DNA of 64,000 bases from CAWCUU01 sp963798855 (lineage in GTDB: Bacteria > Gemmatimonadota > Gemmatimonadetes > Longimicrobiales > RSA9). Shown here one piece after another: positions 11,115-21,180 of this stretch (position 1 is the first letter of the stretch; every line of letters starts with the position of its first letter). The DNA is taken from positions 1-64,000 of the forward strand of contig CAWCUU010000001.1 in the NCBI GenBank assembly GCA_963798855.1, written 5' to 3'. The position numbers were made by a program, and so were the translations under genes. The notes below the pieces were generated by a model. The model was not told where the DNA came from. It was given only the letters and a program-made list of their open reading frames with translations, and did no database searches.

Positions 11115-12425
11115 GTGAAATTGAGCAAGGAGCAGGTGACCGTGGCAAAGGGAATGAAGGAGCGCGGGACCTCGGTCCGCCAGCTGGCGAAGCAGCTGGG
11201 CGTGACGGAGGGGGCGCTCCGCTACCGGATCGGGAAGCTGGGCGAGGGGGCGCCGGACGGGCGGGGAATCAGCCGACGGCACTGGACGGCTACGAGGAGG
11301 CGGTCGTGGCCATCGAGGAGCGGCTGGGGGATGGACGGCTGACGGGGAAAGGCCGGCCCTGCCAGGCGCGAGAGATCTACGATGTGCTGGTGCGAGACCA
11401 TGGCTATCGGGGAAGCTACAAAGCCGTGGTCCGGCACCTGAACCGGCGGTAGGGAAGCCGAAGGTGCGGGCGCTGCGACGCGTGGAGACCCCGCCCGGGG
11501 TTCAGGCCCAGCACGACTGGTTCGAGGTACGGGTGCCGCTGGGTAGCCGGCGGCGGAAACTCCAGGTGCTGGTGGGCGCGCTCTCGCACAGTCGGGCGCG
11601 TTACTGCTGGGCCAGCCACGACCAGAGTCAGCTGGCGTGGCATACGGGGCACCTGGAGCTCTTCGACCGCTATGGCGGCGTCCCGCTCTGGGTCCGGATC
11701 GACAATCTGAAGACGGGGGTGGCGTCGGGTTCGGGAGGGAACGCGGTGCTGAACCGCTCCTACGAGGTCTTCGCCCGGACCTGCGGCTTTGAGATCGATC
11801 CTGTCGGGGCCGGAAGGGATCGGACAAGGGCAAGACCGAGCGCTCGGTCCGCACCTTCCGGGGTGCGTTCGGCCCCACGCTCCGGCGCGGAGCCGGCTGT
11901 CTCGAGGAGCTGCAGCACCTGCTGGACGCCGACGCCCAGGCGCTGCTGGATCGGCTGGAATGCCCGGTCACGGGCACCTCGGTGCGGGAAGCGTGGGAGG
12001 CGGAGCGGGTGCTCCTTCAACCGATCCCGACCATGGTGGAGCCGTTTGATGTGGTGGTGACGCGGAAGGTCCAGCGCGACTGCCTGGTCTCCTTCGAGGG
12101 GCGGCGCTACAGCGTGCCCTTCGCCTGGGTGGACCGGCTGGTGGATGTATGGGGCACGCTGAATCACGTCGTGATCCGGGCGGAGGGGCAGGAGATCGCC
12201 CGACACGACCGGCGGTGCCGGGAGCGGCTGGTGATCGATCCGCTGCACTACGAGGGCCCCTCCACCGATCGGGTCGAACGGCCGACGCCGCTGGGCCGGC
12301 GGGCCCGGCTGCAGATGGCGGGGCTGTCGAGCCCGTCGCGGCGGGCCGTGCTCAGCCTTCCCGGGCAGGAGAGGATCACCCGGCCCCTGGACGCATACGT
12401 GCAGCTCGTGGAGGCCCTCCAGTGA
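11115..12425 (+). CDS. istA: IstA transposase (frameshifted)
   Basis: The DDE transposase of IS21-family elements, which with IstB performs cut-and-paste or cointegrate transposition. The start at GTG 11115 gives an N-terminal helix-turn-helix (KGMKERGTSVRQLAKQLGVT). The catalytic core shows QAQHDWFEVRVP and RIDNLKTGV, the first two acidic positions of the integrase fold. The C-terminal part has RKVQRDCLVSFEGRRYSVPF, a beta-barrel pattern typical of IstA. The pieces lie in different frames with breaks near 11260, 11455, 11800 and 11980, so no full-length product is encoded as sequenced. Its TGA overlaps the GTG of istB. Confidence 0.85.
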
Positions 12426-13332
12426 GCCCGGCCACGAAGCGCCCCAAGGTCGATCTGGACGCCATCGCCGAGCGCTGCGAGGCGCTGAAGCTGGTCCACG
12501 CCGCTCAGTGCCTGCCGGAGCTCGCCGAGGAGGCGAGCCGGGACGACCTGACGCCGATCCGCTTCCTGGACCGGGTGCTCCAGCAGGAGCTCGAGCGCAA
12601 GAACGAGCGCCGGATCGCCACCTCGCTGAAGCTGAGCGGACTCCCGCCCGGGCAAGACGCTCGAGGGCTTCGACTGGACCTTCCAGCCCCGGGCCGACCG
12701 CACCAAGCTGGAAGCTCTCGGCGACGTGCGCCTTCATCCGGCAGACCGAGAACGTGCTGTTCATGGGGCCGCCCGGCGTCGGAAAGAGCCACCTGGCGGT
12801 GGCCCTGGGCGTGAAAGCCATCAAGAACGGCTTCAGCACCCAGCACTACATCCTGGACGACCTGATGCACGTGCTGAAGGGAGACGCGGCCATCCCGCCC
12901 CGGCGGCTCCGCTCAAAGCGCTACCTGAACAGCGCCCTGCTGGTCATCGACGAGGTCGGCTTCCGGCCGCTGGACCGCGAGGAGGCGAACCTGTTCTTCC
13001 GGCTGGTGAGCGCCCGCTACGAGAAGGGCTCCATCATCCTGACCTCGAACAAGCACGTGCGGGACTGGCCCGAGATCTTCGCCGGGGACGAGATCCTGAC
13101 CACGGCGATCCTCGACCGTCTGCTCCACCACGTCCACATCATCCACATCGACGGCCGGAGCTACCGCCTCCGGGAGCTCGACGGGCTGCTGTCTCACCAG
13201 CCCGACACCTCACCCCCGGGGAAGGGAGGTGAAGACGAAATCAGGCTGAAGGACGGGTGCGTAAAACTGGGTGTCCCCCAACTGCGCAAATCTGGGTGTC
13301 CCTGGACACCGGCTCGTGCAGCCAGCCGTTAA
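12422..13332 (+). CDS. istB: IstB AAA+ transposition helper (frameshifted)
   Basis: The ATPase partner of IstA. It starts at GTG 12422 inside the istA stop. An N-terminal helical part (EALKLVHAAQCLPELAEEAS) precedes the AAA+ domain with Walker A MGPPGVGKSHLAVALG, Walker B ALLVIDEVGF, the sensor segment IILTSNKHV and EILTTAILDRLLHHVHII. Frame breaks near 12650-12720 separate the N-terminal part from the ATPase domain. The open frame continues through the right inverted repeat and stops outside the IS at 13332, so the natural end may be slightly earlier. Confidence 0.85.
13258..13278. repeat. Right terminal inverted repeat of the IS21 element
   Basis: This 21-base segment is the inverted partner of 11030-11050. 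A second, similar GGGTGTCCC motif follows at 13294-13302, so the right end may hold two transposase sites, as is usual for IS21-type elements. Confidence 0.8.
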
Positions 13333-13483
13333 CCCCCGGCGTAATGAGCTCGGTGGCAGCGCCCACGCGACTCGCGACGACCGGCAGCCCGGTCGCGAAC
13401 GCCTCGATGACGACCATCCCGAAGCTCGCTGCCTCACTTTCGGGAGCCACATTCAAGTTCCTGAGCATGGCTTCGCCATCCAT
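13311..13483 (-). pseudogene. Internal fragment of the interrupted glycosyltransferase
   Basis: The fragment encodes ASFGMVVIEAFATGLPVVAS followed by TELITPGVNGWLHEP, the donor-binding end of a GT4 glycosyltransferase, and continues into the piece beyond the IS at 11013. The N-terminal two-thirds of the enzyme are missing: about 30 bases upstream lies the stop of the FkbH-like gene. It closely resembles the same segment of the intact gene at 17481-18681 (FGMVVIEAFATGLPVVAS, TPGVNGWLYEP). The gene was therefore already truncated at its 5' end by a rearrangement separate from the IS insertion. Confidence 0.75.
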
Positions 13484-13514
13484 ACGCGGTCAAGAATGCC
13501 GTATTATCAAACTA

Positions 13515-15212
13515 CTATGGATGCGGGTGCTGCTCCGATCCCATCAGGCGTTCGGGGTGTATCAGTTGGATATATTTGGGGAGGGAATATGCCTTGGCAA
13601 CAGCCCAACTGTAGACTGCGCCTTCCTTCGTAAACCAGGAACGCTCAAAAAAGTCAAGACACGGCTTGTTTTTAGCTGTGGGTATATAGATCGCCTCTAT
13701 ACGTCGCGCGCCTTCGCGATCTGGCATAGTCTATTGCAACGTGAAGCAGCGCCTCCTCGACTTTTCGGCCCATTACACGGCAGCTGAGTAGGAAGTCCTC
13801 AATGCGCGCGAGGTCACCATTGAGACTGACGCTCACAATGCCCGTAAGCCCCGAATCCCCGAACTTGTCTGATACGCGAAAGCACCAGAATCTATGGTTT
13901 GACGCCGCTGCCCACTCGGTAAGCTCCGCCTGGGTAAGCCGTCTCGTCGACAGGTTCAGCTGGTTGGTCTTGTTGAAAAGCTGCACCGCTCTCTGAAGAT
14001 TCCCGGAGGCTCAGTTCCTCGACTTGAACCTGGATATTGATCGTCTCAAGCCACTCCTCGAGCGAGCCCACGCTCGAGCGCGCGTGCTCGCGCTCGCGCT
14101 CCGCGACGTACATCTCTGGTGCGCGCTAGATCCTCTTTCGTAACCGCGGGCGTATCAAAACAGGTGAGATTCAGCAGCGCGCTCACATACTGACTCTTAT
14201 CTTCGGGCCATTCCGGCACGAGAACTTCAGGCAGGGCCTCGCGCACCCTGGCGCGTTCCATGGGATTGTCATCGATAAACACCACCGACTCCAAACCAAG
14301 TTTCAACTCCCCCGCGGGCTCAACGAGGTTCTGGGCCTTGTCGGCCCAATTGATGCGCCAGCCCGCGAGATCCTCAGGCCTGATCACCATCTCGGCATTC
14401 TCGCGGATAGCCTCAAGGGCGACTGCTTCTTCGTTCTTACTAACAATGCCGAGGACGACGCCCCGTTGGATCAGCGATTTGATCGCTCTCTGAAAATCCA
14501 CGAAAGCCTCACCCGTGGCGTCATGCCCCCCGAGCTTCAGATTTTGCCACCCTACGTCGCCCAGGATGCCGCCCCAAAGCGTATCGTCCAGGTCTAAGAC
14601 GAGAAGCTTCCGCGCCTGCCCCTGCAGGCCTCGTAGTGCGGCTTTGATCTCTCTAACCGCTTCTTTGTAGACGTCGTTGCCGAAAGGATTCTTGCTCAAG
14701 TACCAGAGCTTCGGATTGAAGCCCATGCGGCCCGCTGACTCGATCCAGCGACGGCTTTCAAGGGCGATGATGTTTGGGGCGCGTTCAAGCGTCTCCACGA
14801 GTTTGAGGTTCATTCGCATCAGAAGATTAGAAACTCCAATGCCGCTCTTCGTATCGAGCATCCCGTAGCCGCGATAGCTCGGAGGTATAGCCCACAGTGG
14901 AACGATCATCGTGTGCACGTTCGTGGCCGCCATCACGAGCGCTTGGCCAAAGTCCTCGACTTCGGCAAGGACCTCCGCATGATCCATACGCTCGTAATGG
15001 AAGACCCGCCCAAAACCGGCGATCATTCTCTCAGGCTGTGTCCAGACTACGGCGACGTCAAAACCTACGCTCCAAGCCTCGGGATCCATCAATGTCGGCA
15101 AAACCTGGCCGAAAGGCGCGGCGGTCACGGAGAGACTGGGGGGTTCCGCATCGTTCGACAGATAACCCGCGAAGGTTTCGATATTGAAGTCGGATATCGC
15201 GAGCCCCGTCAT
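13515..15212 (-). CDS. FkbH-like HAD-IIIC phosphatase with acetyltransferase-like tail (frameshifted)
   Basis: FkbH-type proteins dephosphorylate 1,3-bisphosphoglycerate and load the glyceryl group on an acyl carrier protein. The HAD motifs are clear: LVLDLDDTLWGGILGD (motif I), GIVSKNEEAVALEAI, and VVFIDDNPMERARV (motif IV). An N-terminal region with MIVPLWAIPPSYRGYG and RAPNIIALESRRW precedes it. The C-terminal part (HRFWCFRVSDKFGDSGLTG, AIYIPTAKNKPCLDFF) is the GNAT-like half. Breaks near 14100, 13980 and 13700 divide the gene. The ATG at 15212 overlaps the stop of the acyl carrier protein gene, so they are translationally coupled. The composition is A+T-richer than flanking genes. A glycerate-type ester on the polysaccharide is a plausible product, by inference. 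Confidence 0.85.
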
Positions 15213-15500
15213 CGCGTCTCCAGCCGCTTCAAGATGTAGTCCGCCAACGCGCCGACGCACTGAAAGGGATTGGCGGGATCTTCCAGCGCTTCCTCAAGAA
15301 GATTCAATTCCCGGTTGTACTTTGCCCTGATTTCCTGCTCGAGTCCGACGGAGAGATTCACGAGGCCTAGGGAGTCAAGGCTTGAACCCTCACCGAAGAG
15401 CTTAGTACTCTCCGACTTCTCGATTCGTCTTGCCGCTGGATCGCTGCATGTTCACCTCGTCGATAGCCGCGTAAATCGCGACAATTATCTGTTCACGCAT
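15209..15500 (-). CDS. Acyl carrier protein (frameshifted, about 95 residues)
   Basis: Reading from ATG 15500 gives MREQIIVAIYAAIDEV; after a one-base slip near 15420 it continues with KLFGEGSSLDSLGLVNLSVG. The Ser of LDSLGLV is the expected phosphopantetheine attachment site. A helical tail ends in ADYILKRLETR. The ATG lies inside the stop region of the deacetylase gene (8-base overlap), and the TGA overlaps the FkbH-like start, so the three form one translation unit. Its likely job is to carry the acyl or glyceryl group loaded by the FkbH-like protein. Confidence 0.75.
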
Positions 15501-16238
15501 TATTGCCGTACCAATCTGAAAACAATTCGCCGTTAGTCATGCGTTTGAAACTCTGTCTGTGGGCGGCCATCGCGAGCACGCGCTCAAGTTTCTTCCACTC
15601 GCCCTCCTGATCAATCTCCCAACTGTGGAAATAAAGAATGCAGCCACGCCGCCATTCATCTCGACGTGATCGAGAGCGTAGCGAAAATGCCGCTCCCAAT
15701 CCGTGGCCAGCCTGTACACCATCAGATATTCCTTCAGCCCTAAGACGTTCCGCTCGAGCAGCCCGTGGCGAAACTGTACTAGCCGCGAATGCGAATATCC
15801 GTGCGTGCTGACCCCCCAAAAAAACGGATTGCTGGGCGCGCTGCTGCGGTTGAACATGCAAGTACGCGCGCCTTTAAAGCCGGCTTCTCTCACCAGCGCT
15901 ACGATTTTGGCGTTGAATTTACCCTGAGGATAGCAAAACGAAGCGGCCGGCGCGCTCAATGCGTCCTCCAGCCATTTCTTGCCACTTTCGATTTCCTCTT
16001 TCGCCGTCTTTGGATCAAGCCCTTTGAGAGGAACGTGATTGTACGTGTGAGCCCCGATTTCAAAACGCGCGCCCAAGCGGCGTACTTCCTCAGCCGGCAG
16101 AACGTCTCGCTCCGGGTTGCGGGCCGGAACGTAAAACGTCGCCTTCAGTCCAAAACGGTCGAGCAGCGCAGCCGTTTTCCAATCCGTCGGATGGCCGTCG
16201 TCAACACTGATGGTGAGGTAGCGATTCTTGTAGGCCAT
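15493..16238 (-). CDS. Polysaccharide deacetylase (NodB homology domain)
   Basis: A carbohydrate esterase 4 fold enzyme that removes N- or O-acetyl groups from sugars using a metal. The motifs are TISVDDGHPTDW (the Asp-Asp pair), HTYNH (metal-binding His pair) and FCYPQGKFN. No signal peptide is present, so it may act in the cytoplasm on a lipid-linked or nucleotide-linked intermediate. Near 15660 the frame slips; the true C-terminus is LFSDWYGNNA ending at 15493, giving about 248 residues. The end overlaps the acyl carrier protein start by 8 bases. It is part of the A+T-richer cassette. Confidence 0.85.
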
Positions 16239-16250
16239 TGAGCTCGGGGA

Positions 16251-17337
16251 TCAGAGTGAGCCGTCACCATCAAAAGACAATGGATCCCAAGCTTCGGGAT
16301 CCCTGAGTGCTCCGGCCAGCTCGTTGTCTTTGGCCTTGTAATAAAAAAGTGCCGAAGGCAGCTGCCGGGAGTATGGCGCAAACCTCGCGATCACCGCCTT
16401 GTTTTCACCGCAAAAGCCAATGCTCTCCAGCATGTGTATGCCTTCATGTCGGCATCTCTTCAAAGCGTATGCAAGCATCGATTCAAGCAGACGGGGGTCT
16501 TTCTCAAGAGATTTGTACTCGACTAGGCGTACCCGCGTGAGCGCAAAACGCGGATTGTCTTGCCGGTAGAATACCGAATACGCGACAATGGCAGGGCCGC
16601 GCGCAACCGTCACGGTCCACGCCCGCTTCGATCGCAAAGCGTCGCCGAAATGCCACTGCAGCGTGCGCTGATCACGCACGCCGAGAAGATAATGCGACTC
16701 CCTTGCGCGCAGCTGCTCCCAGAATTCGTCGAACCGCTCGTCGAAATTGTGAAGTTCGGTAAGCTCGACGTGAATTCGCGGCTCTGTCGGGCGCATCCGA
16801 AATTTCTCATAAAGCCGCGCGGCCGCGCCGAGCGGAAACTGGCAGACCCGGAATGAAAGGATACCGCCTTATCGCGAATAGGCTCTTCACGAATCCCGGC
16901 GCGTGAGTGATCCAGAAGTAAGACTGATCGGGTTCGCCGGCTGGCACCCTGGGAGCTTGAAGCGATTCAAAGAGCTTTGCCGAGTCGGCATTGGCGGTCA
17001 TATTTAGAAGCAAATCGCAGTTCTTTTGCGAGAGGTATCGTGCCATCAACAAGAGCGAGGACGCACGCGCTTCGCGATCCACGACCCACGCGTGACTGGC
17101 TGCCGCGACGAGGCGGCGGCCTTTGAATTCGTAGGAGAGTGGGATATTTCCAAAATATCCGAGCACGCGCCCATCCGCATTTTCAAGCACCCAGCCGATG
17201 GGCCATGCGGCCGAATAGGCGGGATTGTCCGCCCAGAGGCTCCGCCATTCCTGATGGCCTTTCATTTCGAGTTCGTACCGCGAAACTAGCCGCGCGATCG
17301 GCTCGTAGTCGGTGAATCGAGCTTCGCGGATCTCCAT
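16251..17337 (-). CDS. GNAT-like acyltransferase (frameshifted)
   Basis: Two adjacent open frames (17337-16807 and 16796-16251) read as one protein of about 360 residues. The first has IREARFTDYEPIARLVSRYE and WVLENADGRVLGYFGNIPLS, the start of a GNAT N-acyltransferase fold. The second contains RAWTVTVARGPAIVAYSVFY and a late SIGFCGENKAVIARF. A single indel near 16800 would join them. Start ATG 17337 has AAGGAG just upstream. It is the first gene of a four-gene cassette with deacetylase, acyl carrier protein and FkbH-like protein. A natural hypothesis is transfer of an acyl group to a sugar amine exposed by the deacetylase; the substrate is unknown. Confidence 0.65.
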
Positions 17338-17480
17338 CGCTCCTTATCCGACTAGAAGTTGCTGTCTTGATTTAGCGTAGATTTGTTCGCCTGGTGCCTC
17401 ACCGCTTACGGTGCCCGAGCTCCCAATCAGATCTCGGCGAGGGGCCGTACCTACGAATGGAATAGTAGGTGATCGAGGCT

Positions 17481-18681
17481 TCAGACTGCCGGACCGCCTG
17501 CCGTTGCGGTCCGGCAGTCCTGTATCGCGGATCCGATCGCCCGCTCGTAGCATGCCAGCAGCATTGTATGATTCGCTTCCTCCGTGAAGCGCTCCTGGAA
17601 GGTGTGCCGGGCACCTCGCCGCAGTGCTGCGGCCTGCGCACCGTTCTCGGTCATCGCGACGCGAAGAATATCCCCCAACTTCCCCGCCTCCGCCTCCGGC
17701 TCGTAGAGCCAGCCGTTCACGCCGGGTGTGATCAACTCTGCGGCGGTGCCGAGGCTTGCGACCACGGGCAGTCCGGTCGCGAACGCCTCGATGACCACCA
17801 TCCCGAAGGTCTCCCGAGATTCGGATGGGAAGACGAGCACGCGCGCTTCCTTCATCAGCTCGGTGATGCTCGATGTCGACTGTTGTCCGAGCCACTCGAC
17901 TCCGGAGGGACGTCTCCGAGGCGCGAACGCAGGGGACCGTCTCCCGCGATGCGGAGCCGGAAGCCATCACCCAGCTCCGACCAGGCATGCGAGAAGACGC
18001 TCGACACCCTTGCCGGGCGCGAGGCGACCGACGTAGAGAGCGAAGTCCCAGCGTGTGTCCCCACACCGGGGTCCCTCACGAAGTGCGGCTTCACCATGAT
18101 CCGGTCGGGCGGAAGCCCGGCCGAAATCGCCTCGTGCCGGACCACGGAGGACGGTGCAATGTAGACGTCGACGTCGCGATTCCAGGTTCCTCGCGCGCGA
18201 TGGAACATCAGCATGGCCGCGGCGGCGGCGGTCGCTGCGCGGTTGTGGCGGTAGCAGGCGTGAAGGACCGCCGGCCAGGGGATCCCCGTCTGGAGCAATC
18301 ATGGCAGATTCTGCCCTCGCGATACAGCGTCGCCGCGGGGCAGACGAAGCGGTAGTTGTGCAGCGTCTGCACGACCGGGATGCGCGCGGCCCTGCACGCT
18401 TTGTAGGCCGACGGCGAGATCAGCGGGAACGTGTTGTGGAAATGGCGGACGTCGGGCGCGAACGTCTGGATCGCGCGTGCGACCGCCTGTCTTTCCCTGC
18501 CTGGACCAGACCGTTCCCGCCGCCAGGCGTACGCGGCGAAAGATCGGTTACTCGCGCGTTCGATTGCCTCACCTCCTCGACGGCGTGACCGCGTCGATGC
18601 AACATCGCCGACTTCCGCGGCGACCACCGCGTCCTCGCCGCCGCGCTCCAGGTAGCTGTTGTGGACGACGAGGATTCGCAC
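17481..18681 (-). CDS. Glycosyltransferase family 4 (frameshifted; intact paralogue of the broken copy)
   Basis: GTG at 18681 starts RILVVHNSYLERGGEDAVV, a common GT4 opening. Then come VRHFHNTFPLISPSAY, PVVQTLHNYRFVCPAATLY, the linker IAPSSVVRHEAISAGLP, the second domain ALYVGRLAPGKGVERL, FRLRIAGDGPLRS and VLVFPSESRETFGMVVIEAF. The pieces are scattered over frames (breaks near 18590, 18300, 18060, 17970 and 17870). A complete gene is present apart from these slips. The stop is beside a strong hairpin. Its 3' half is closely similar to the fragments at 10782-11013 and 13311-13483, so the cassette between them is bounded by paralogous ends. It starts 3 bases after the O-antigen ligase stop. 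Confidence 0.85.
17485..17518. terminator. Hairpin at the 3' end of the glycosyltransferase gene
   Basis: Perfect 13-base inverted repeat ACTGCCGGACCGC (17485-17497), 8-base loop, GCGGTCCGGCAGT (17506-17518), overlapping the final codons. It is the likely end of the 25-kb minus-strand operon. No T-run follows. The CCGGACCGC/GCGGTCCGG core is identical to the hairpin at 10788-10817. Confidence 0.6.
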
Positions 18682-18684
18682 CGC

Positions 18685-19986
18685 TCACCCGCTGAAGTGC
18701 GTCTGGACGCGCCTGCCAGTGGCGGGCCGGCCGAGATGCGGAATGCCCTGCGCGGCGCGATGCCGGAGCCCCCAGTGGCAGGCAGAACTCGCCGTCAGGG
18801 CCCAGAAGGTGAAGCCGAGCGGGCCCGCATTTGATGCCGGAGCTGGACGTGACCGCCAGGGAGAGAACGACGAAGAACATCCCGACGGCGATCAGCCGCA
18901 GCGGCTCGCCGGAGGCGGCGAGCGCCAGCCGTAGCGTTTTGAGGCCCAGTCCGCCGAACAGGCCGATCAGGAGTCCGAAGCTCACGAGGCCGCCGCCCAG
19001 GAGGACCTCCACGAAGGAGGAGTGGGCGTTGCCCAGGCCGGTGATTGTATTCCGGCCCCAGCACGCGCGAAATGGCGTAGTACCCCATCCCGAAGACCGG
19101 CGACGAGTCGAGGAGCCGTCCTATGGTGAACTGCCAGAGCGGAATGCGGTCGCTCATCGTCGCAATGCTCTGGGTGTCGCGGATGACGAAGGTCCCCGTG
19201 ACATCGAGGAGGTCGAGAGCGCCAATGGCGGCAACCCCTGCGATCAGCAACGGCAGTGCGCTGCGCACCGGTAGACCACGGCCGACCACGGCTCCCAGCA
19301 GGAATGTAGGCGAAGATCGCGCCATACGCCGTTCGCGTCATCGAAGCCGCCATGAGCAGGAACAACGCGATCGTCAGAAGCCAGCGCACGCCATTGGCCA
19401 TCCTCGGAACGCCGGCGAGGAGAAAGACGAGGGCGAGCGCCGCAGTCGGACCGGCCGGGGCAATCATGTCCCCGCGCACGCGGGCCATGGAGCCCGCAGT
19501 GACCCACTGTGGCATGAAGATCCACGCCAGGACAATTGCGACGCACAGCATCAGCGAACCCCAGAAGATGTGTTCGGTCATGGCGCGGACGCCGAAGCGG
19601 CCAACGAAAACCATCGAAAAGCCCAGCATCACCATCAGCTGAAAAACGAGGAAGCCGCTGAAGACGGGGCTCGGCGAGATCGGGATGCTGACGCAGAGCG
19701 CGATCAGCAGCAGCGCTCCCAGGACCTGGGCCCAGTTGGGCCGCGGTAGCCTGCGGCCCCGGATCAGCGTCGGATACAGGCTCCACAGGATCCATGCGAG
19801 TCCGACCGCCCAGACGACCAGCGTGAACAACACGGCGGCGTCCACCTCGCCTCGGAGCGAGGCTCCCGGGTCGCGGCCGCGGAGACGGGGCGGTCCCGAG
19901 AAGAGCAGCAGGAAGAGCAGGCTATCGAAGAGCCGCGGTCGGAGCTGCTTCGACTCCGAGGGCAACGAATCGCTCGAGTTGTTCAC
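18685..19986 (-). CDS. O-antigen ligase/polymerase family membrane protein (frameshifted)
   Basis: A polytopic membrane protein of the Wzy/WaaL superfamily that joins or polymerises lipid-linked repeat units at the periplasmic face. GTG 19986 overlaps the upstream glycosyltransferase stop. Hydrophobic segments include VLGALLLIALCVSIPI, FLVFQLMVMLGFSMVFVG and FWGSLMLCVAIVLAWIF. The large-loop region is marked by MSDRIPLWQFTIGRL and SPVFGMGYYAI; the end has GLVSFGLLIGLFGGLGL and TFWALTASSACHW. Frame breaks near 19300, 19030 and 18830. The stop at 18685 is in the frame giving FTFWALTASS. Hydrophobic topology and the short periplasmic motif support the family, but the reaction (ligation or polymerisation) cannot be told apart here. 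Confidence 0.75.
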
Positions 19987-21174
19987 CCTTTCTTCTCCCA
20001 CGTGAAGCGTTGCTCGACGCGCTCCCGCGCGGCACGGCCCAACCGCCGTCGCAGCGCCGCGTCCGTCATCGTATCCATTGCCGCCGCGAACGCGCGGATC
20101 GCGGCGTCGGGTGACACCGCCCGGATCGTGATGCCGCACTCGCCGTCGATCAGATGCCCGGGTCCGCCGAGGTCGAAGCAGATCACCGGCCGTCCGGCGG
20201 CCATCGCCTCGACACAGGCGTAGCCGCCGGAGTCGTGCAGGCCCGCATGGACCAGCACATCACACTCTTCCAGCAGGCTCCAGACCCGCGCGCGCAGCAT
20301 CGATCCCAGAAATCGCACGCGGCTCGTTATGCCCAGCCGCGCGGCGAGACGCCGAAGGCGTCCCTCTTCCGGTCCGGTGCCCACGATCCAGTACTCCGAT
20401 CCGGGAAAGGTCCGCAGATGGGCCGAGAACGCGGACAGCGAAAGGTGCAGCCCCTTCAGGTGCGAAAGCGTGCCGACGCTGAAGAACCGGAGCTGCCGAT
20501 GCCGGGGGGGAGCTGGAACTCCTCCCAGCCGCGCGCGGTCGGCGGCGGTGAGCCCGACCTGGGACATCAGCATGACGCGCGGCGCGCCGAGCGCACCCAG
20601 TCGAGCCGCGGTCTCCGGTGTGGCGGCGATCGCGAGGCGGCTCTGCCGCGCCGTGCGCCGGACGAGCGGGCTGCGGAAGCCTGCCGCCCGCACGAGATCC
20701 CTGCCGAGCTCGTACAGCCGCCCGCGGAACGAGAAGGTGCGGTAGAACGGCCGCGGCGCGGATTCGGCCCCTGCGACCGGCCCCCAGATGTAGGGGATCT
20801 CCAGGAACGGCACGAACGTGGGGAGCCAGTAGTTCACGAACGTGGCGTGATGCGCGAGGTCGAAGCGCACCCGCCGGTGGAGGCGGCGCGCCAGCCGCAG
20901 GGCACCGAATTGCCAGAGCACGTAGTACGGCCGCACCCCCCGTCCGCCCCGCTTCCAGAATCGGAGCGCCGGCGGCAGGTCGTAGTAGACCCAGTGGACG
21001 CGCGGCGGAGCCAACGAAGTCGTCAGCGGATTCGATGACCGGCCGGTTGTTGCTGCGGGTGATCACCCACACGTCGGCGAATCGGGCGAGCTGCTTCACC
21101 CAGTTCCACCCGACCTCGGACTCGGACCCGCGGCCCGGCTCGCAGGCGTAGGCGGAGAGCAGGATCTTCGGCAC
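19983..21174 (-). CDS. Glycosyltransferase family 4 (one frameshift)
   Basis: ATG 21174 begins PKILLSAYACEPGRGSESEVG, a typical donor-domain opening for this branch. A break near 21010 leads to a long frame with VRFDLAHHATFVNYWLP, IPYIWGPVAGAESAP, IAATPETAARLGALGAP, the second domain LRFFSVGTLSHLKGLHLSL, VRFLGSMLRARVWSLLEECD and VEAMAAGRPVICFDLGGPG. About 397 residues, normal for GT4. Its TGA overlaps the GTG of the O-antigen ligase. It lies 6 bases after the GT2 gene. Sugar specificity is unknown. Confidence 0.87.
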
Positions 21175-21180
21175 GGCGCT

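Larger units (their letters stand above)
11014..13304 (+). mobile_element. IS21-family insertion sequence
   Basis: The element carries istA and istB in tandem with a GTGA stop/start overlap and near-identical inverted ends. Left GGGGACATCCAGTTTTACGCA (11030-11050) pairs with right TGCGTAAAACTGGGTGTCCCC (13258-13278), one mismatch in 21; the similarity extends outward to a shared CAGATT. GACACC flanks both sides (11008-11013 and 13305-13310), a likely target duplication. It interrupts a glycosyltransferase gene whose halves lie either side. Both transposition genes contain frame breaks, so as sequenced the copy would be inactive, unless these are read errors. Exact outer ends are uncertain by several bases. 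Confidence 0.88.

Noticed and set aside
11760..12839. 359-codon minus-strand open frame in the IS
   Set aside because: Antisense to istA/istB; only the plus strand shows transposase and AAA+ motifs.
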